From positions 1-64,000 of the forward strand of contig JAJEKV010000294.1 of assembly GCA_021234155.1 (NCBI GenBank): a DNA stretch of 64,000 nucleotides, written 5' to 3'. This DNA is from Isoetes taiwanensis (lineage: Eukaryota > Streptophyta > Lycopodiopsida > Isoetales > Isoetaceae). Shown here in pieces: positions 35,806 through 48,531 of this stretch. Below the pieces are notes generated by a model that worked only from the letters and a program-made list of their open reading frames with translations, was not told where the DNA came from and searched no databases. Within the stretch, counting starts at the first letter, position 1. Each line of letters starts with the position of its first letter. The position numbers and the translations under genes are program-made.

Positions 35806-37592
35806 AAATGAACTGTTCGAGTTTCAATGTAGTGTGTAATAGCATGGAGAACTCCAATCAAAGGACTTAATCATCGTTTAGCTGGAAGCAATGGATATCG
35901 TGTTCAACCTTTGACGTGTTAATAGACCTGATACATGTTCAATCACAATAATATAATTCGTTTGCTAGGACTAGCTTGACTCAACATTGTAACGTTCAAA
36001 TATCTAACACATGTAATTATTGTTGCCATGATTCTTTCGTCCTGCAAAAGCACGGGGCTGCTTTTCAAAATTGGGGCAAATTATAACGTGTCAGATTTAA
36101 ATCTTAGATCGTCAAATTCACTTGCATTTACATAAGGTTGTTGCATAAGTTTGTTCAGCCATAAACAAAGCAATTATGTGAATACAGAGTGTACTGGCAT
36201 GCAGCTTCAGATTGTTGGATTGTTGTGTTCGAAATGGATATATATGAAAAAGTATTTCCTTAAACAACAACACACATTTGGAGCTGCATTTGACTAGAGA
36301 AGAGAGTTGAGAATGGTATTGGCATCCAAACTTTTATTATTTGTGAAAAATTAGAGTCCAATACATTGTTGCTATAGAGAAATGTAGACATCTATTACAT
36401 TGACAATGACTTTGGATGGCTATGAGCTTGCTTAAAAGGGATAGGGACAAATTTTCTCTACTGTATTTATAGTTTCGTTCTTCACGAGCTAACGCATGGC
36501 TTCTATACAAGAGAATTGTTTTTTGAAGAGAAAAGAACCGTATCTGCATCTACTATCTATATTTGGGGATTTGTTGTGCATCACTATCAAGTCTTTATGG
36601 TAAACATTGTTTTTTATATAGTGGGTTTTCTCTAGTGCACATTTCATGCATATGACTCCATAGTCTTATAATTTCAGACTGCCATGTAGATCCTAGAATG
36701 CTCTGCTTTTCTCACGTGAGGTTAGTTCGGTTTGAAGCTTTGCCAACCACAGCATCCATGTATCATATGGGCTCAGCAATGCAAGGCAATAGTGCGGGTT
36801 TGAATTCTGCACGTTCAGACTGACACATGATCCAAGCACAATCTTCACCCTTTATTTGAGTAAGGACACGAGGATTGGAAAAGAGAAATGTTCGCAACCA
36901 AGGAACCAAGAGAAATGTTCGCGACCGAGGAACCAAGTTATTTCCAACGTATTTCAATATAGCTCTTAGCCTTCTAGCATAGGGTCAAAATGTTGTCCAA
37001 ACGTTACTTGCCCAGCTGGGAATTTATGACTGTTAGACATTACAGTGGATCCAATTGAACAGGTTAGGAACGAAAGAAATGTTCGCGGCGGCCTTGGCCG
37101 CCGCGATAAATTTCTTGTACCATTAAATGTGGCCGTGAAGTTTTGCCCTCATAGCCTTACCCATATTAAATGGCACCGGCTCCACTAGGATATAAGCTTT
37201 ATTACAAAATCACACTAAGGTCAAAGCTTTTAGAAGAATGTGTTGAATAAACATCTTGCTTTTTCCAATAAACCAGTTATACGATTTAATTTTGACAACT
37301 CATAAAGATGTCTCCTTGTACAAGAATACCCATGTACCATACTATTATGCACAAGGTATCACAATGCAACATATTGCATCTACTTTTTTCACGTCACTTC
37401 TCATCAATGAAGGTCCTATGCCACCATAGCCACAAATGAATCATATCACATATTTTCTTTCCCATCCTTTTAAAAAAAACCATAGGAAATCGGTGCACAT
37501 TTAAGACAATTTTCTTACCTCTCATAGTTAAAACCTTGTAAGTTTGTATATCATGCCAAGTTGTACCTCATTTGTGAATAAATTCTTCATTC
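35806..37592. other. AT-rich stretch with a GC palindrome, no gene seen
   Basis: Two near copies of GAGAAATGTTCGC-ACC-AGGAACCAA lie near 36882 and 36911. A perfect 11-bp-arm palindrome, TCGCGGCGGCC-TT-GGCCGCCGCGA, lies at 37083-37106. No coding motif was found. Confidence 0.5.
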
Positions 37593-38497
37593 TGGGAAAG
37601 GACTCGCGAGAGACACAAAACCGGCCGATAGATAGGCTTGTCATTCATCACAGCAGCAGTATACAATGTATAAGAAGAGAGAGGGGTAGCCGAACATAGG
37701 AACAATATCGGACTACCCCAAAAAAAGAAAATGTGCTAAGGCATGATAAGAGGGCAATGGCGACAAGTTCTCATCGGGATAAAAAACCCCGCCCTTTCGG
37801 GTTTTCGAGGAAAACCCTAATGAGAAATGGTCGCCACCAACCTCGAATGTGGTGCCTAGAGAGCAGAGAAACCGGACGAGCGCGAAGGCAAACCGGAAGC
37901 ACGACCAAACAACCGCTAAAACCCCATGTAACAACGAGGATGATGAACGAAACCAACAGGGACCCAAAAGCCGGTGGAAGATAGCTAAATCAGAAGACCA
38001 AAACTCAAAAAACACCCGTGAAGAGTCGAGAAACAAGCCTAGCCATAAAAAGAATCCGCGATCAAGAAAGCCGGAAGAGATAAGGCATAAAAATCGTGAG
38101 AAAAAGAGCAGAACAAAAAGATAGTCCCACCGACAAGGTGGAAAAAAGCATCACCCAACGGTGGAAAACATGATATATAAAGATGCATCACCCTCAAGGT
38201 GGAAATAAACAAAGATCGCCGGCAGCGGAGAAAAAACACAGGAAAATGCCAAGGAAACAAAGAACAAGGCAAAAAGTTTACACCCACAAGTGAAAACCAC
38301 AAAAAGAGCAAGGACCAATACTAATACAAATGAAAAGACGCATTACCACGCAGATGGGGTGGGAAGGGGGGAAGCTACGAAAGCAACGAAGAAAATGCCG
38401 TTTGCGGAGAAGACGCCGATAACCGCCCGAGAATGGAAACTAATATAGGGGCTTTCCCTTTCCAGAATGGCGATCCGATGGCTCGGATCGATGGGAT
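37593..38497. mobile_element. Element A (about 905 bp), same ends as element B; class unresolved
   Basis: It starts TGGGAAAGGACTCGCGAGAG and ends with GGGGCTTTCCCTTTCCA, then GAATGGC, a GATCCGA-TGGC-TCGGATC hairpin and GATGGGAT. Element B directly follows with the same start and the same end. TGGGAAAGG near the left end is the inverted complement of the CCTTTCC word near the right end. It carries several CACC-loop-GGTGG hairpins and is A-rich on the plus strand. It has no recognisable protein. It could be a short derivative of B, a noncoding long-terminal-repeat-type derivative or another terminal-hairpin element. It looks non-coding and decayed. Confidence 0.6.
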
Positions 38498-39592
38498 TGG
38501 GAAAGGACTCGCTGAGAGACACAAAACCGGCCGACTACCAAAGGACTTCCTTAACTATAAACCCAGCGCCAGCGAAACCTCCAAGTGTTGAGTAGGGTCG
38601 CAAAGGACATTTTGTATGGAAGGAAGAGTGGAGAGAGCGAAGACGGCAAAGAAGGTGAATCAAAATCAAATCGAAATCCAAAGCGCAAGATAGAACTCCA
38701 AGTCAAGAATGAGGAGAAGTGCCCAACCCCTCCCTCAGCAAGATCCAACCCGCAGAGAGACCGCAGAAAAACATCGAAGGAGCACTACTAGATCATGACA
38801 GAAGAGGTTGTAGATCAGGGTAAAGTGACCTGGATTAAAAATAAAGCTAGAGCCATATAGGGTCCAAATACTAAAGCAAAAGACAATAGTGGACATGATA
38901 AGGGAACCAAAAACGAATGACAATCTAAGGGACATGATAGAAAAAATAAAACGCTGCTGAAATGTAAAATATAAAAGAACGCCGAATGATAGGGCGAATG
39001 AATGTGCATGACGGCTGGGTTGCAAGCAGCACAACAACTCAAATCGATGTGAGCGCTTTAGTAATGAGGAAATCAACAATACATGAAAAAAGAGAGATAG
39101 CATCGCCGCGAGGGTGGAGAAAAAGGCCATCCAAATGGGTGGAAGAAAAACCGTGATAAATACAAATTCGCAGCGCCCATCTGGGGAAAGAAACAACGCC
39201 ACCCACAAAAATAGTCCAAGAGAAACTCATGTCACAAAATTGCAAAAACGCAATATCCGCACATCTAATCATAGCTTAAATAGCAAATATGATAAATAAT
39301 AATAGCACAATGCACGATGATATCCCAATACACCGGGAACAAAGAGCTCAACGGTTAGCTAGAAATGTATGTCCTGACAAATGATGCGTAAGGATAGCAT
39401 AATGCACAATGCACAATGAACAGCATCACCCGCAGATGGAAATAGCATCACCACCATGGTGGAAAAAAGCGGCACCCAACGGGTGGATAACAATCATGTA
39501 AAAAGAAATATGCATTGCAAAATAATGCTAGACAATGGTATTTACAACATCACTAAAGATAATAAATAGACATGAATGTCACCATCACGGTG
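38127..39592 (+). repeat. Dispersed CACC-loop-GGTGG hairpin modules in A and B
   Basis: Modules include CCACCgacaaGGTGG (38127), CACCcaacGGTGG (38152), CACCctcaaGGTGG (38189), CACCaccatGGTGG (39449), CACCcaacgGGTGG (39473) and CACCatcacGGTGG (39580). Most are preceded by GCAT or TGT and followed by AAA. The arms stay constant and the loops differ. Weaker versions occur at 38345, 39101 and 39425. Confidence 0.75.
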
Positions 39593-42500
39593 GAAATAAA
39601 CAGCACCACCCAACAAAAAACGGTCCATAAAAAAACGCGACATCTAGAGAAGGATAAAGCATCAATGTAAAACCATAAAAAAGAACATCAAGAACACGAA
39701 AACTAAAAGTGGCCATTAGAATGTGCCCAATATAACAAACTTATGATAACTACGAATACACGCCATGCCTAGATAAAGAGAAGCATAAAAAGGAAAAAAT
39801 GATCAAATATAAACCCATGCCTGGGACAACAACATAGGACACCCCATATCTTTAAATAAAGAGAAGCATAAAAATGAAAGATAATCCAATATACACCCAT
39901 GTCGGAAAATCTCAATGCAAAGGCCAAACGCAATATGCATCCTATCTAGATAAAGCCAAATAGCAAATATGCCAAAGATGATAAAGCCAAATAGCAAATA
40001 ACGCCAAAGATATATAATGAGCATACCAAATAGAAAAAAAAGATCCGCTACAAGTGAAAAAAAAAAACCCTCAATAGACTGACTAGAACCGGCCAGTGTG
40101 GAGTTGGTCGCAGCACATAGCGGGAGGAGAAGAAGAGGGCGCCAGGCCGACCGTGGAGCCGAAGCCGCAAAGATCATGTGGAACCCCGAAAGTGGCAACC
40201 AGGCAAGCGGCCGCGACGAAAGCGTAATGAGCACCATACTTCGAATAGATTTAAGCTGAAAGCAAGAAGATACACCTGGGCCACCACCTCCAAGCAAGCC
40301 GGATAGGATAAAGGACGAGAGAGGAAGGAGAGGCTAAAAAGAGGGTCGCCAGAGGTGCCGAAGGATAATGATGCGGCATGCAAACGGCGCGCCGACTAAG
40401 CTAAAGAAATCGTAGATGAGCACGGGCAAGTGGGTCTCGTTTGGGAATGGCAGGGGGAGAAAGGGAACCGTGGTTCAAGAGTCCGGTTCAAGCGAGGAAG
40501 CCGCATTGTGGGCTGCTGGACGACGAGAACCCGATGAGCGCGAGCGAGCCGTGGAGAAAAAAGCGAAGTTGAAGAAGAAGAGCCGAAAGCACCTGCTATG
40601 GACGGTGTCAGCTCAATGACCTGAAAAAGGGAAGGACATTAGAGAACAAAAACAATGATAAGAAAAGGACGTCGCCACGATGATGAATCGAAGGAAGCGC
40701 CCCGGCATGCCAACGAGAACGGCAACAAGGCGATGAAAAAATAAACCACGCACGCGCATAATGCACATATGATATGAATGCGATCACTAACGATGTCCGT
40801 GGATAGTTAATGTGGCTACGGACCAAGTCCGCGGAATGTGGCTATTATTCCTTCCAACTCCGTGGGCCAATATCTAGAGGGAGATAAGTCAACAAAGGAA
40901 CCCTTCATCATGGATCCCCAAAAAGAATAAACAATAACGATAAATAAGAAGGCAGAATAACAAGTAACTGAGATAATAAGGCAAAGAGGAAAAAACGTAA
41001 CGATAGGAATGTAAAAATGCATAGACATAAAGATCGAACGAAAAACATGGAGATGTTGAGTAAAGTCGCACACCACGTAGCGAGCGCGAGAGGACGAGGA
41101 CCGCCAGCAACCGTGAGGACGAACCTCAACATGTATACCCTGCGTATTGAGCAAAAAACGGAGGAAACGAGGAAGAATGATAAAAACTATGGGCTAAAAG
41201 AACATGAAAAGTCACCACGTCTAATAAAGCAACGCCTCTAAACTTACACAATGATTATGTAATATCATATATAGTGAACAAAGCTATGCAATTTAAAAAA
41301 ATAAGCCTACTCGCGAACATGACAAAGTGGAGCTAACGAAAAACAATGAAGCTCCTAAATCCATAAAATTGGTAATAATCAACAATATCACCATGTGCAA
41401 GAACGTAAAATACAACTTCGTGAAACAACAAATAAGTGCGCTTAATAAAGTGAACAAAGGAACCCACAAACACCAAATATAGAATATACATATAAGAAAT
41501 TTAGCCACAAAGGACAAAGAGGTGAATAGCAAATATGATGTATAATGGTAGCACAATGCATAATGATAGCTTAACTAAAAATGAAGTCCCCAAAAAAGAC
41601 AACAAAGTTATGCGTTAAGCCCAAAAATAATGGTAGAAAAGAAGAATGTAAGCCAATGAACAAATCAATAAGAAAATAACCACGAGACAAGAGCCCAACA
41701 GCCGAGGAGAAAATGTAAAACACCTGGCCGCCCAACGTAAAACGTAATACAAAAATGATCGACATAGGCCAAAAAAGATGAATTCAACACACGAGGCCGT
41801 AACATAAATAGGAAAAATAATCCTAATAACACAACAACCGTTGAATAGTGCAGAGCATCAAGATCCAATGGAAAAAGACAATGGCAAAAGAGAACATAAA
41901 GTTTATAAGATCATGCTACATAAAAAAAGAAACCACGTGGGCAACTAAGACTAAAAAATGTAAAAAAGGAACATATGAAAAGATATCGCCACCCAATCAA
42001 GAACCCCATTACAACCCAAATAGTATAAATTGAGGGCCTCAGAGAATTGAAAACATCCGAATAACATGAATGCAAGTCATTAACCATATTCATCCCTCAG
42101 ATGTTGCAAAATAAAATACACATGTAAAAAGCATCTCATGAAAATATGCCAATTATCAATCCATAACCATACTCAAAAGAATTAATGCCGTGAAATATGG
42201 ATAGAAAACAATAGCCTAAAGTAAGTCGATAAAATTGTGGAAAGAAGCAAACCTAGAATGGATACCTCACGGGACTCAACTTGTATAAAATGCGACAAAG
42301 AATGTAACGCCCCAAGCCCAAAACAAACATCGCCAAAAAACTCACCCTTATGGCAAGAGCCCGGACTAAGGAAAACATCCCCTATGGACCAATAAAAGGA
42401 GACTTTAAAAGGCCACAAAGGAACTTCCGCTAGAAAAATGGCTCAACAAACTAATTGTCTACATGGAGGATCCGAGAATTTTGAAACGAGAACGCCCAAC

Positions 42501-43465
42501 CCCCGAAGACCACCAACCTTCTACCAAATTTATAATTAGCAAATATAGCTCATATCCAAACCCAAGGAGCAAACCCAAATGATGATAAGATAAACCGCAA
42601 TTAAATACCTACCAAATGAAAAACGAAGCATAAGTCCGTGATGCAAAAATTGATAGCGATGACATGCATATAAGAAATTTGGTCCAAAGAAAACTGGGCG
42701 TATTGATCAAGGCTAAGAACATGTGCGTATGAAAAAGACTAAAATGGCAAATGCATACATGATCAATTCAAGCCGATGAGCCCGTCAAAAATCAAACCCC
42801 AAATCCATTGATATGAACTTCCGTAAATAATGGCAATAGGAAGTGGGCAAATGTATCATTTTATTGAAAACTTAAATAAAAACTCATCCATATAACACCT
42901 AGAGAAATAAATGCGGTTCTCAATCGACTCTCCGCTAAAGAAAATGCAAAAATAAGTAAATGTCCTTTATACAATTAACAAGTCACAACAACATGATGCA
43001 ATATCCAAGAAAACCAACTGTAAATGTAGGATGCGGTGTATATGTAGACAATATGAAGATATGTGGAAAAACAAAATGCATATAGGCAAACATGAGAGGC
43101 GTCACTTGGACTCCACGACCGCAAATGCAAAGAGGCTAGATAGCCGCATGGAGTGGAAGAACTACATTGCAACAGCAGAGCTAAAAATGGACTTGGAATT
43201 GCAAACCCGATGGTGGAAAGAAGAAAAGCAAATTTAGACATGATCTAAGTAAACTAAAACTACACATCCAACCGTTTCCCTCGATCTGGCGGGCGGAGCC
43301 GTGGCAAATTAAGAAAAGGAAGAACAAGAAAAGCCGAGGCTAAATGTTGCATCTCACCTCCGTTTCTGCGCAAGATGCCCCACCTGGCCTGGCCAAATCC
43401 AACCTAACAGAGGAGAATGGAGAAAGGAAGCTCGGATCTGGATTCGAGGAAAAAAACAATGGCGT

Positions 43466-43562
43466 ATGCTTAGGCTTAGGGTCGAGGTGAGGCTTAGGCT
43501 TGGCTTAGGCTTAGGCTTAGGTCGAGGTGAGGCTTAGGCTTGGCTTAGGCTTAGGCTTAGGT
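43466..43562. repeat. GGCTTA minisatellite inside element B
   Basis: Runs of GGCTTA and TTGGCTTA alternate with GTCGAGGTGA in a higher-order unit of about 50 bp, about two copies. The hexamer is TTAGGC in another phase, but the tract is short and internal. Confidence 0.85.
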
Positions 43563-44889
43563 GTAGTCAACGACAAAAGAAGCGAGCAAGGAAATCCAAG
43601 GAAAAAGTGTTTGAACGAGGAAGTCGGAAATAGGAGAGCGCAATCATGGACCCGTGTGATGCATGGCCGCCCTTTCGAGAGATCGAAGTTAAGAACAGGA
43701 AAAGGTCCGCGACCTTGTTCCTCACAACCCGAGCCGCTATAAAATGGGCTAACCAGCAACAATTCAGCCAGCCGGACTCCCGCCAATGCTCCAAATGACC
43801 CGCCCACGCCAAAGATGCGGCTCTGCGACAAACTCAGGTGTCCCGCTTGGACCAATGGGTTCCGGCTTCTAGAATGTCCGTTTGAAGAACGAAAAGAGAG
43901 GCAACACAAAGAGGGGAGAATGAAAACCGTAAAAGAAAACATGTGCATGGATCCGCAATCAAAATGGCGTGGAACCGCCTTGGACATGCGGGATCAAGAC
44001 AAAGACGAGAGGATAGGATGGGGAAAAAGAAGGAAACTAAAACCGAGAGAGCATGCGCGGCTAATTAATTAGTGAACCGGCAAATCCAGCTCTGCGATCG
44101 CATAAATTCTTGAGCCGCAAGACCAATCATATAATCCGCCATCGTGCATGCAAAAGGCCGATTTCGCGCAACAACAAATAACTAATATAGCATACGAAGA
44201 GGAAACAGATGAGCATGGCTTGCCGATTCGCATGGCTTGCCAATTGAATCGATCACCAACAAACCAATATACCTCAACCAATAGACCCCGGATGCAATTT
44301 TGTTGCTCCAAAGGGTCTTGCATGTATCAAATTCAACAGAAAAACCCATACCTTCCAAAATCTTCGGTCGGATGCACATAGCCAGAATGGCCCCTACCAC
44401 TACATACCGAGAGCATAAAGAAGGAGAGCATAAGAACCTGCTCAAGAACTTACTGCCACAGATGCCTGCTAAAAAGTTCTCTGGCACCAGCTATAACGCT
44501 CGGCCGAAGAAGAAGCCGTGATGTCGCTATAGATGAGCCCGAAATGAGCAAAGTGGGCCAGGTGGACAAAAGAGTGGAGATGGTGATGTGCGGGGACAAT
44601 TGGGTGGAAGAGTGGAGAGAGCGAAGATGGCAAAAAGGTGAATCAAATCGAAATCCCAAGCTCAAGATAGAACTCGAATTCTAGAATGAGGAGAAGTGCG
44701 CTAACCCCTCCCGCGCATCCATCCAGAGATACCTGTAGAAAAACAGTGAAGAATCCAAAATGGAACCTGTAGAAAAACAGTGAAGAATCCAAAATGGATT
44801 GATAGTACCATGGCTCGAACCCTCATCCATAAGATGATAAATCTACACCCTAACACGTCAACCATCTGGAATCGGCAAAAAAAGACAAA

Positions 44890-45310
44890 AACAATCGAAG
44901 TATTCCACCCAAAAACAACCCTAAACCAGAGATGCATGCGAGAAACATTACACAAGCAATTGCCATGCATAAATCAGCCGGCATGCACACAAGGCAAGTG
45001 TGCTAAGGAAGACTGAATCACGCCTGTAAAATGCATAGAAACCGGCAAAGCAAGATGAAAGCGTCTCAGATGCGGGGGCTGCCCAAATCTCTATGAATTG
45101 CTTCGATGCTGACGAATCCGCCCTGCATGCAACAAAATATCAAAAAGAAAGATACTGGGTCAGGTCGCAAACCATTAGTGGCCCCTGTGGAGGAAATAAT
45201 CCGCATGCAATCGTGCAAAAAAACAAAACAATCGATGAGTTCCATCCGAAAAAAACAATCTGGACTAGATGCATGCAACAAAGTGATGCCTTCAATTGAC
45301 ATGCAAAAAT
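44890..45310. repeat. Internal direct repeat in element B (about 340 bp apart)
   Basis: The stretch near 44891-44975 (CAATCGAAGTATTCCACCC, AGATGCATGC, CAATTGCCATGCATAAATCAGC) recurs with changes near 45229-45312. Divergence is clear, so it is an old duplication. Confidence 0.65.
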
Positions 45311-45748
45311 CAGCCAAAGATTCACGAAGAAATTGCTTAAGAAAGAAGAGATCACGCTCATATTTTGAATCCTCCGCGTAGCATGCAAAACAAAGAAAGT
45401 GCTAGCAAGAAACCATGAGAAAGAGCAAGCCAAAAGGGAAGGAAAGAAGAAGAGCAATCTAAAAGGGAAGAAAAGAGGAAGAGCAATCTAAAAGGAAAAG
45501 AGAGAAAGCAAATCTCCAAAGAGGAGAAAAGAGGATGGAGCCAAAGGAAGCTACGAGCACGAAGAAAATGCTGCTGTGAGAAGACGCCGATAACCGGCCT
45601 GAGAATGGAACTAGCCTAATATAGGGGCTCGTCCTTTCCCAGAATGGCGATCCGATGGCTCGGATCGATGGGATTCTCCAATAACTATATAACATCTCAT
45701 TATTTTATCCCTTCTAATTTTTCACAAATCTAATTTTTTCTTTCTTTT

Positions 45749-46430
45749 TCTTCTTCTTCTTCTTCTTCTTCTTCTTCTTCTTCTTCTTCTTCTATTTATC
45801 TTCACAATGATTACTTTCCACAACATACAAAACTAGTTTATATGAATGGATTTCATTCAATGCAAAGACGACAGACACACATATCCACCCTGGTGTTACC
45901 CAGGCCACAACCACACCAACTGCATAAATTCATCTTATTGTAGATAATCAAATATAACGTATAATGTAAAAACATAGTATTCAAGATTAAGTTCAAATAT
46001 ACAGAGCATACTCAATATATCTTTTCAAATATTCATATTCCTTTCAAAATATCCATATACATTATGCCAGTAACATATTTTCATACTTAATATATGTCGT
46101 TTCGAATTATAAATTTCAAATCTGTTCCAAATATCCAGCATAATAATCTCATATTCATTATAAGTAACTCACAAGTGTTTGTCCTTTTCAGTTCTTGTAT
46201 CATTCCCCCCCTCAATATCAGCTCCAAATATTGTTGTACAAATAGGTAGCAGTCCACGTCGGGCTGCTTTATACATCCAAGATATGACAAAAACATCTAG
46301 GAGATGTAGTCTTGGTTACCTGCACCCAAACAGACCAACATTAGCATATTAATGGTAACGAGGAGAGGGGTGACAGGTAAGCTGTAAAACTACATGGCTC
46401 ATCGCCCTTCACCTAAAGTTTAGTCATATT
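45749..46430 (-). mobile_element. Retroposon-like repeat X, copy 3
   Basis: Tail (TTC)n at 45749-45793, CCTGG/CCAGG hairpin at 45889-45904 and structured block at 46300-46400. It is closest to copy 2 in the block (TTGGTTACCTGCACCCAAAC is shared). There is no coding. It begins about 70 bp after the end of element B. Confidence 0.72.
46300..46400 (-). other. X structured block, copy 3
   Basis: ATGTAGTCTT pairs with AAAACTACAT (one mismatch) and TTACCTG pairs with CAGGTAA, matching the two stems of copy 2. Compared with copy 2, both outer arms carry an added AGT/ACT-type step, so length and pairing change together. Confidence 0.72.
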
Positions 46431-48531
46431 CATTGTAGAATTTCATCTATTGCTATTCTTATATTCTAATCAAGCCAGAATATAAGTTAAAAGTATGCTG
46501 CCTATGTAAGCATCCTCACAAGAACTACATTTCAGCATATTATCATACAACATATTATATTCATGTTACTAAACACAACCAGATCAGGTTTAAAGCCAAA
46601 ATATTTAATGAACAAGGTGCTTTTAGCAGCTGCCCTCCATGTGCTAATGAACGAAACATTAATTCAGTGATAAAAATCAGAAAATAGAACTGGTATAACT
46701 GTTCCAAATGGATATATATGTGATACTTTCACATACAATCAGCATTTGAGCATGGAAATGGAAGCAACATTATACTGTTAGCACTCTTTTATATCTCAGA
46801 AGCACATAAAATCCCAAATCTAGCTGCAGCCAGAAACTACTCTATAACCCTTAACCTGCCAAAGCAAATGCTGAGATAGAGCACATTAATAATCTAAATA
46901 CCAAGGCTTGACACTGCCATAAATTCCCTATCACATTAGGAAAAACCTAGACTAAACCCCCTATAACGCAACATATACTCAATTTAACTAGCAGCAACAC
47001 CTGTTTAGCATAAAAGCATGATAAGCAAACGTCATTCCATTAGCCATTAGCCAGTGAAAGCTAGTAATGACAAAAGGTCATTTAGGCTTATGCCCAAACG
47101 CTCTGTACAATAGATGCATTCACAACAGCCGATTCTAAGGCTATGGGCATCTGAGTTCCTTCAAGGCATATACATCTTTGTGCAAAATAAAATCTTACAA
47201 ATAGGAGCTTTTATAGCATCAAAGAAGAACCTGAGTATTTTCGCTCCAAACTTTGCGCTTTGCCGTCAATGTTTGCATCCATCGTATTTCTATTTTCCAT
47301 GCATCTTCAGCTAAGCCTTTAGGCACAAGTCTAATCTGGATCAATATTTATCATATAATAGCTGTATAGACTTAAGAACTTTTGCTCCTAGAATCTGAAT
47401 ACGTTATACTACATAGACCCACAAAATGCAGGATTTTGCCAGCCAAATATTAAGAGTATTTCCTGACCTGACTTTGGGCGTACTCCAAGCTAGTTTTTGA
47501 AAAGCTTTGAGAGAAATCTCTGAGGCTCCATTAAGAAATGTGACCCAGCACCTCGGATTTCCACAACAAATCTGTGTATAACCGCCTGATGCTGGAAGCT
47601 GGAACACAGTAGCAGCTCTACAAATATTTAGAGCTCCCCAGCTCCGAACTACATTGGTGTACATCTGCAGCTAATCCAGAACAAAATCCAGATGCATACT
47701 ATCCGGAAAGCAATATATTGCTTCTCTTGCAAAATACGGCAGCATGCATTCTATGTTTTATTGCCTGAGAATGCCTGCTTTGGCCATGCCATATCCGGCT
47801 TCCTGTTTACTATCTCGGCAAGATTTGTGCAATATCCATAAGCCTATTTTTATTTTGAAAGATCACCCATCTACAATAGGGTCAATGTCAAAGCGCATCG
47901 CCATGCATCAAGGAGCCCTTGTTAGCATGGCTCCATCTACATCGGCCAAGGAGTATGAGCTCCTATTTGCCGCATCACAAGAGGATTTTGCAAACCCTAA
48001 ATAGGTAAGAAATATCTTTATCCATAGGTTAAAAAAATCCTATCAAATCCAAGGCACATAGAGAATTTTTTATCCATAGGTTTTCGTATAAAAAGGTTCC
48101 ATATTAAACCTATGTAGGTCCTTAAAACAATTATTATTTTATTGTGCATAACATACGATTCCCATAGCTTCAACTATTAAATATAGGTGCCATCACCTTT
48201 AAATAATAATAAAGGTCTCCTCATCTTTAAAGAGTCTCATCTTTAAAGAGTGGTCCCATCATCATTAAATACCATAGGTCCAAACATGTAAAGTGCAATA
48301 AATTTCCAAACCATATCAAATTTCCAAATATGTATAGTTTGCATTCTTGGCTATATTTTTGTATCTTTACAAGTTTAAGCACATCTTTGCTAAAAGTTCA
48401 GATACGAAAGCTCTCTCCTTACAAAGCTCTCTCACATAGGAGCAACACTTTCCGTACAAATTTTGAAGAAAACTTATCTTCTTATTCTTCGATTAGCCCC
48501 TATAAGAGAAGCATATTATTATTCTTCTTCT
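46431..48531. other. AT-rich stretch, no gene assigned
   Basis: A minus-strand frame at 47404-47664 and a plus-strand frame at 47744-48004 have no motif I recognise. Short duplications such as ATCTTTAAAGAGT (48228 and 48240) are present. Confidence 0.4.

Larger units (their letters stand above)
38498..45675. mobile_element. Element B (about 7.2 kb), long relative of element A; class unresolved
   Basis: The left end is TGGGAAAGGACTCGCTGAGAG. The right end is GGGGCTCGTCCTTTCCCA (45641), then the same 33-34 bp with the GATCCGA/TCGGATC hairpin (45649-45666) found at the end of A. A segment near the left (38625-38770) recurs near the right (44609-44770). The plus strand is strikingly A-rich and T-poor throughout. 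Minus-strand frames of up to 164 residues exist, but their composition follows the strand bias and I recognise no domain. An old, non-coding retroelement derivative is one possibility, as sense strands of such elements are often A-rich. It looks broken in many places. Confidence 0.55.

Noticed and set aside
39803-41154. Minus-strand frames in element B with hydrophobic text
   Set aside because: A-rich plus strand gives Phe/Leu/Ser-rich minus frames by composition; no conserved motif and overlapping alternatives.
43466-43562. Telomere repeat (TTAGGC)n
   Set aside because: Short, internal, mixed with other words, and not the plant telomere hexamer or heptamer.
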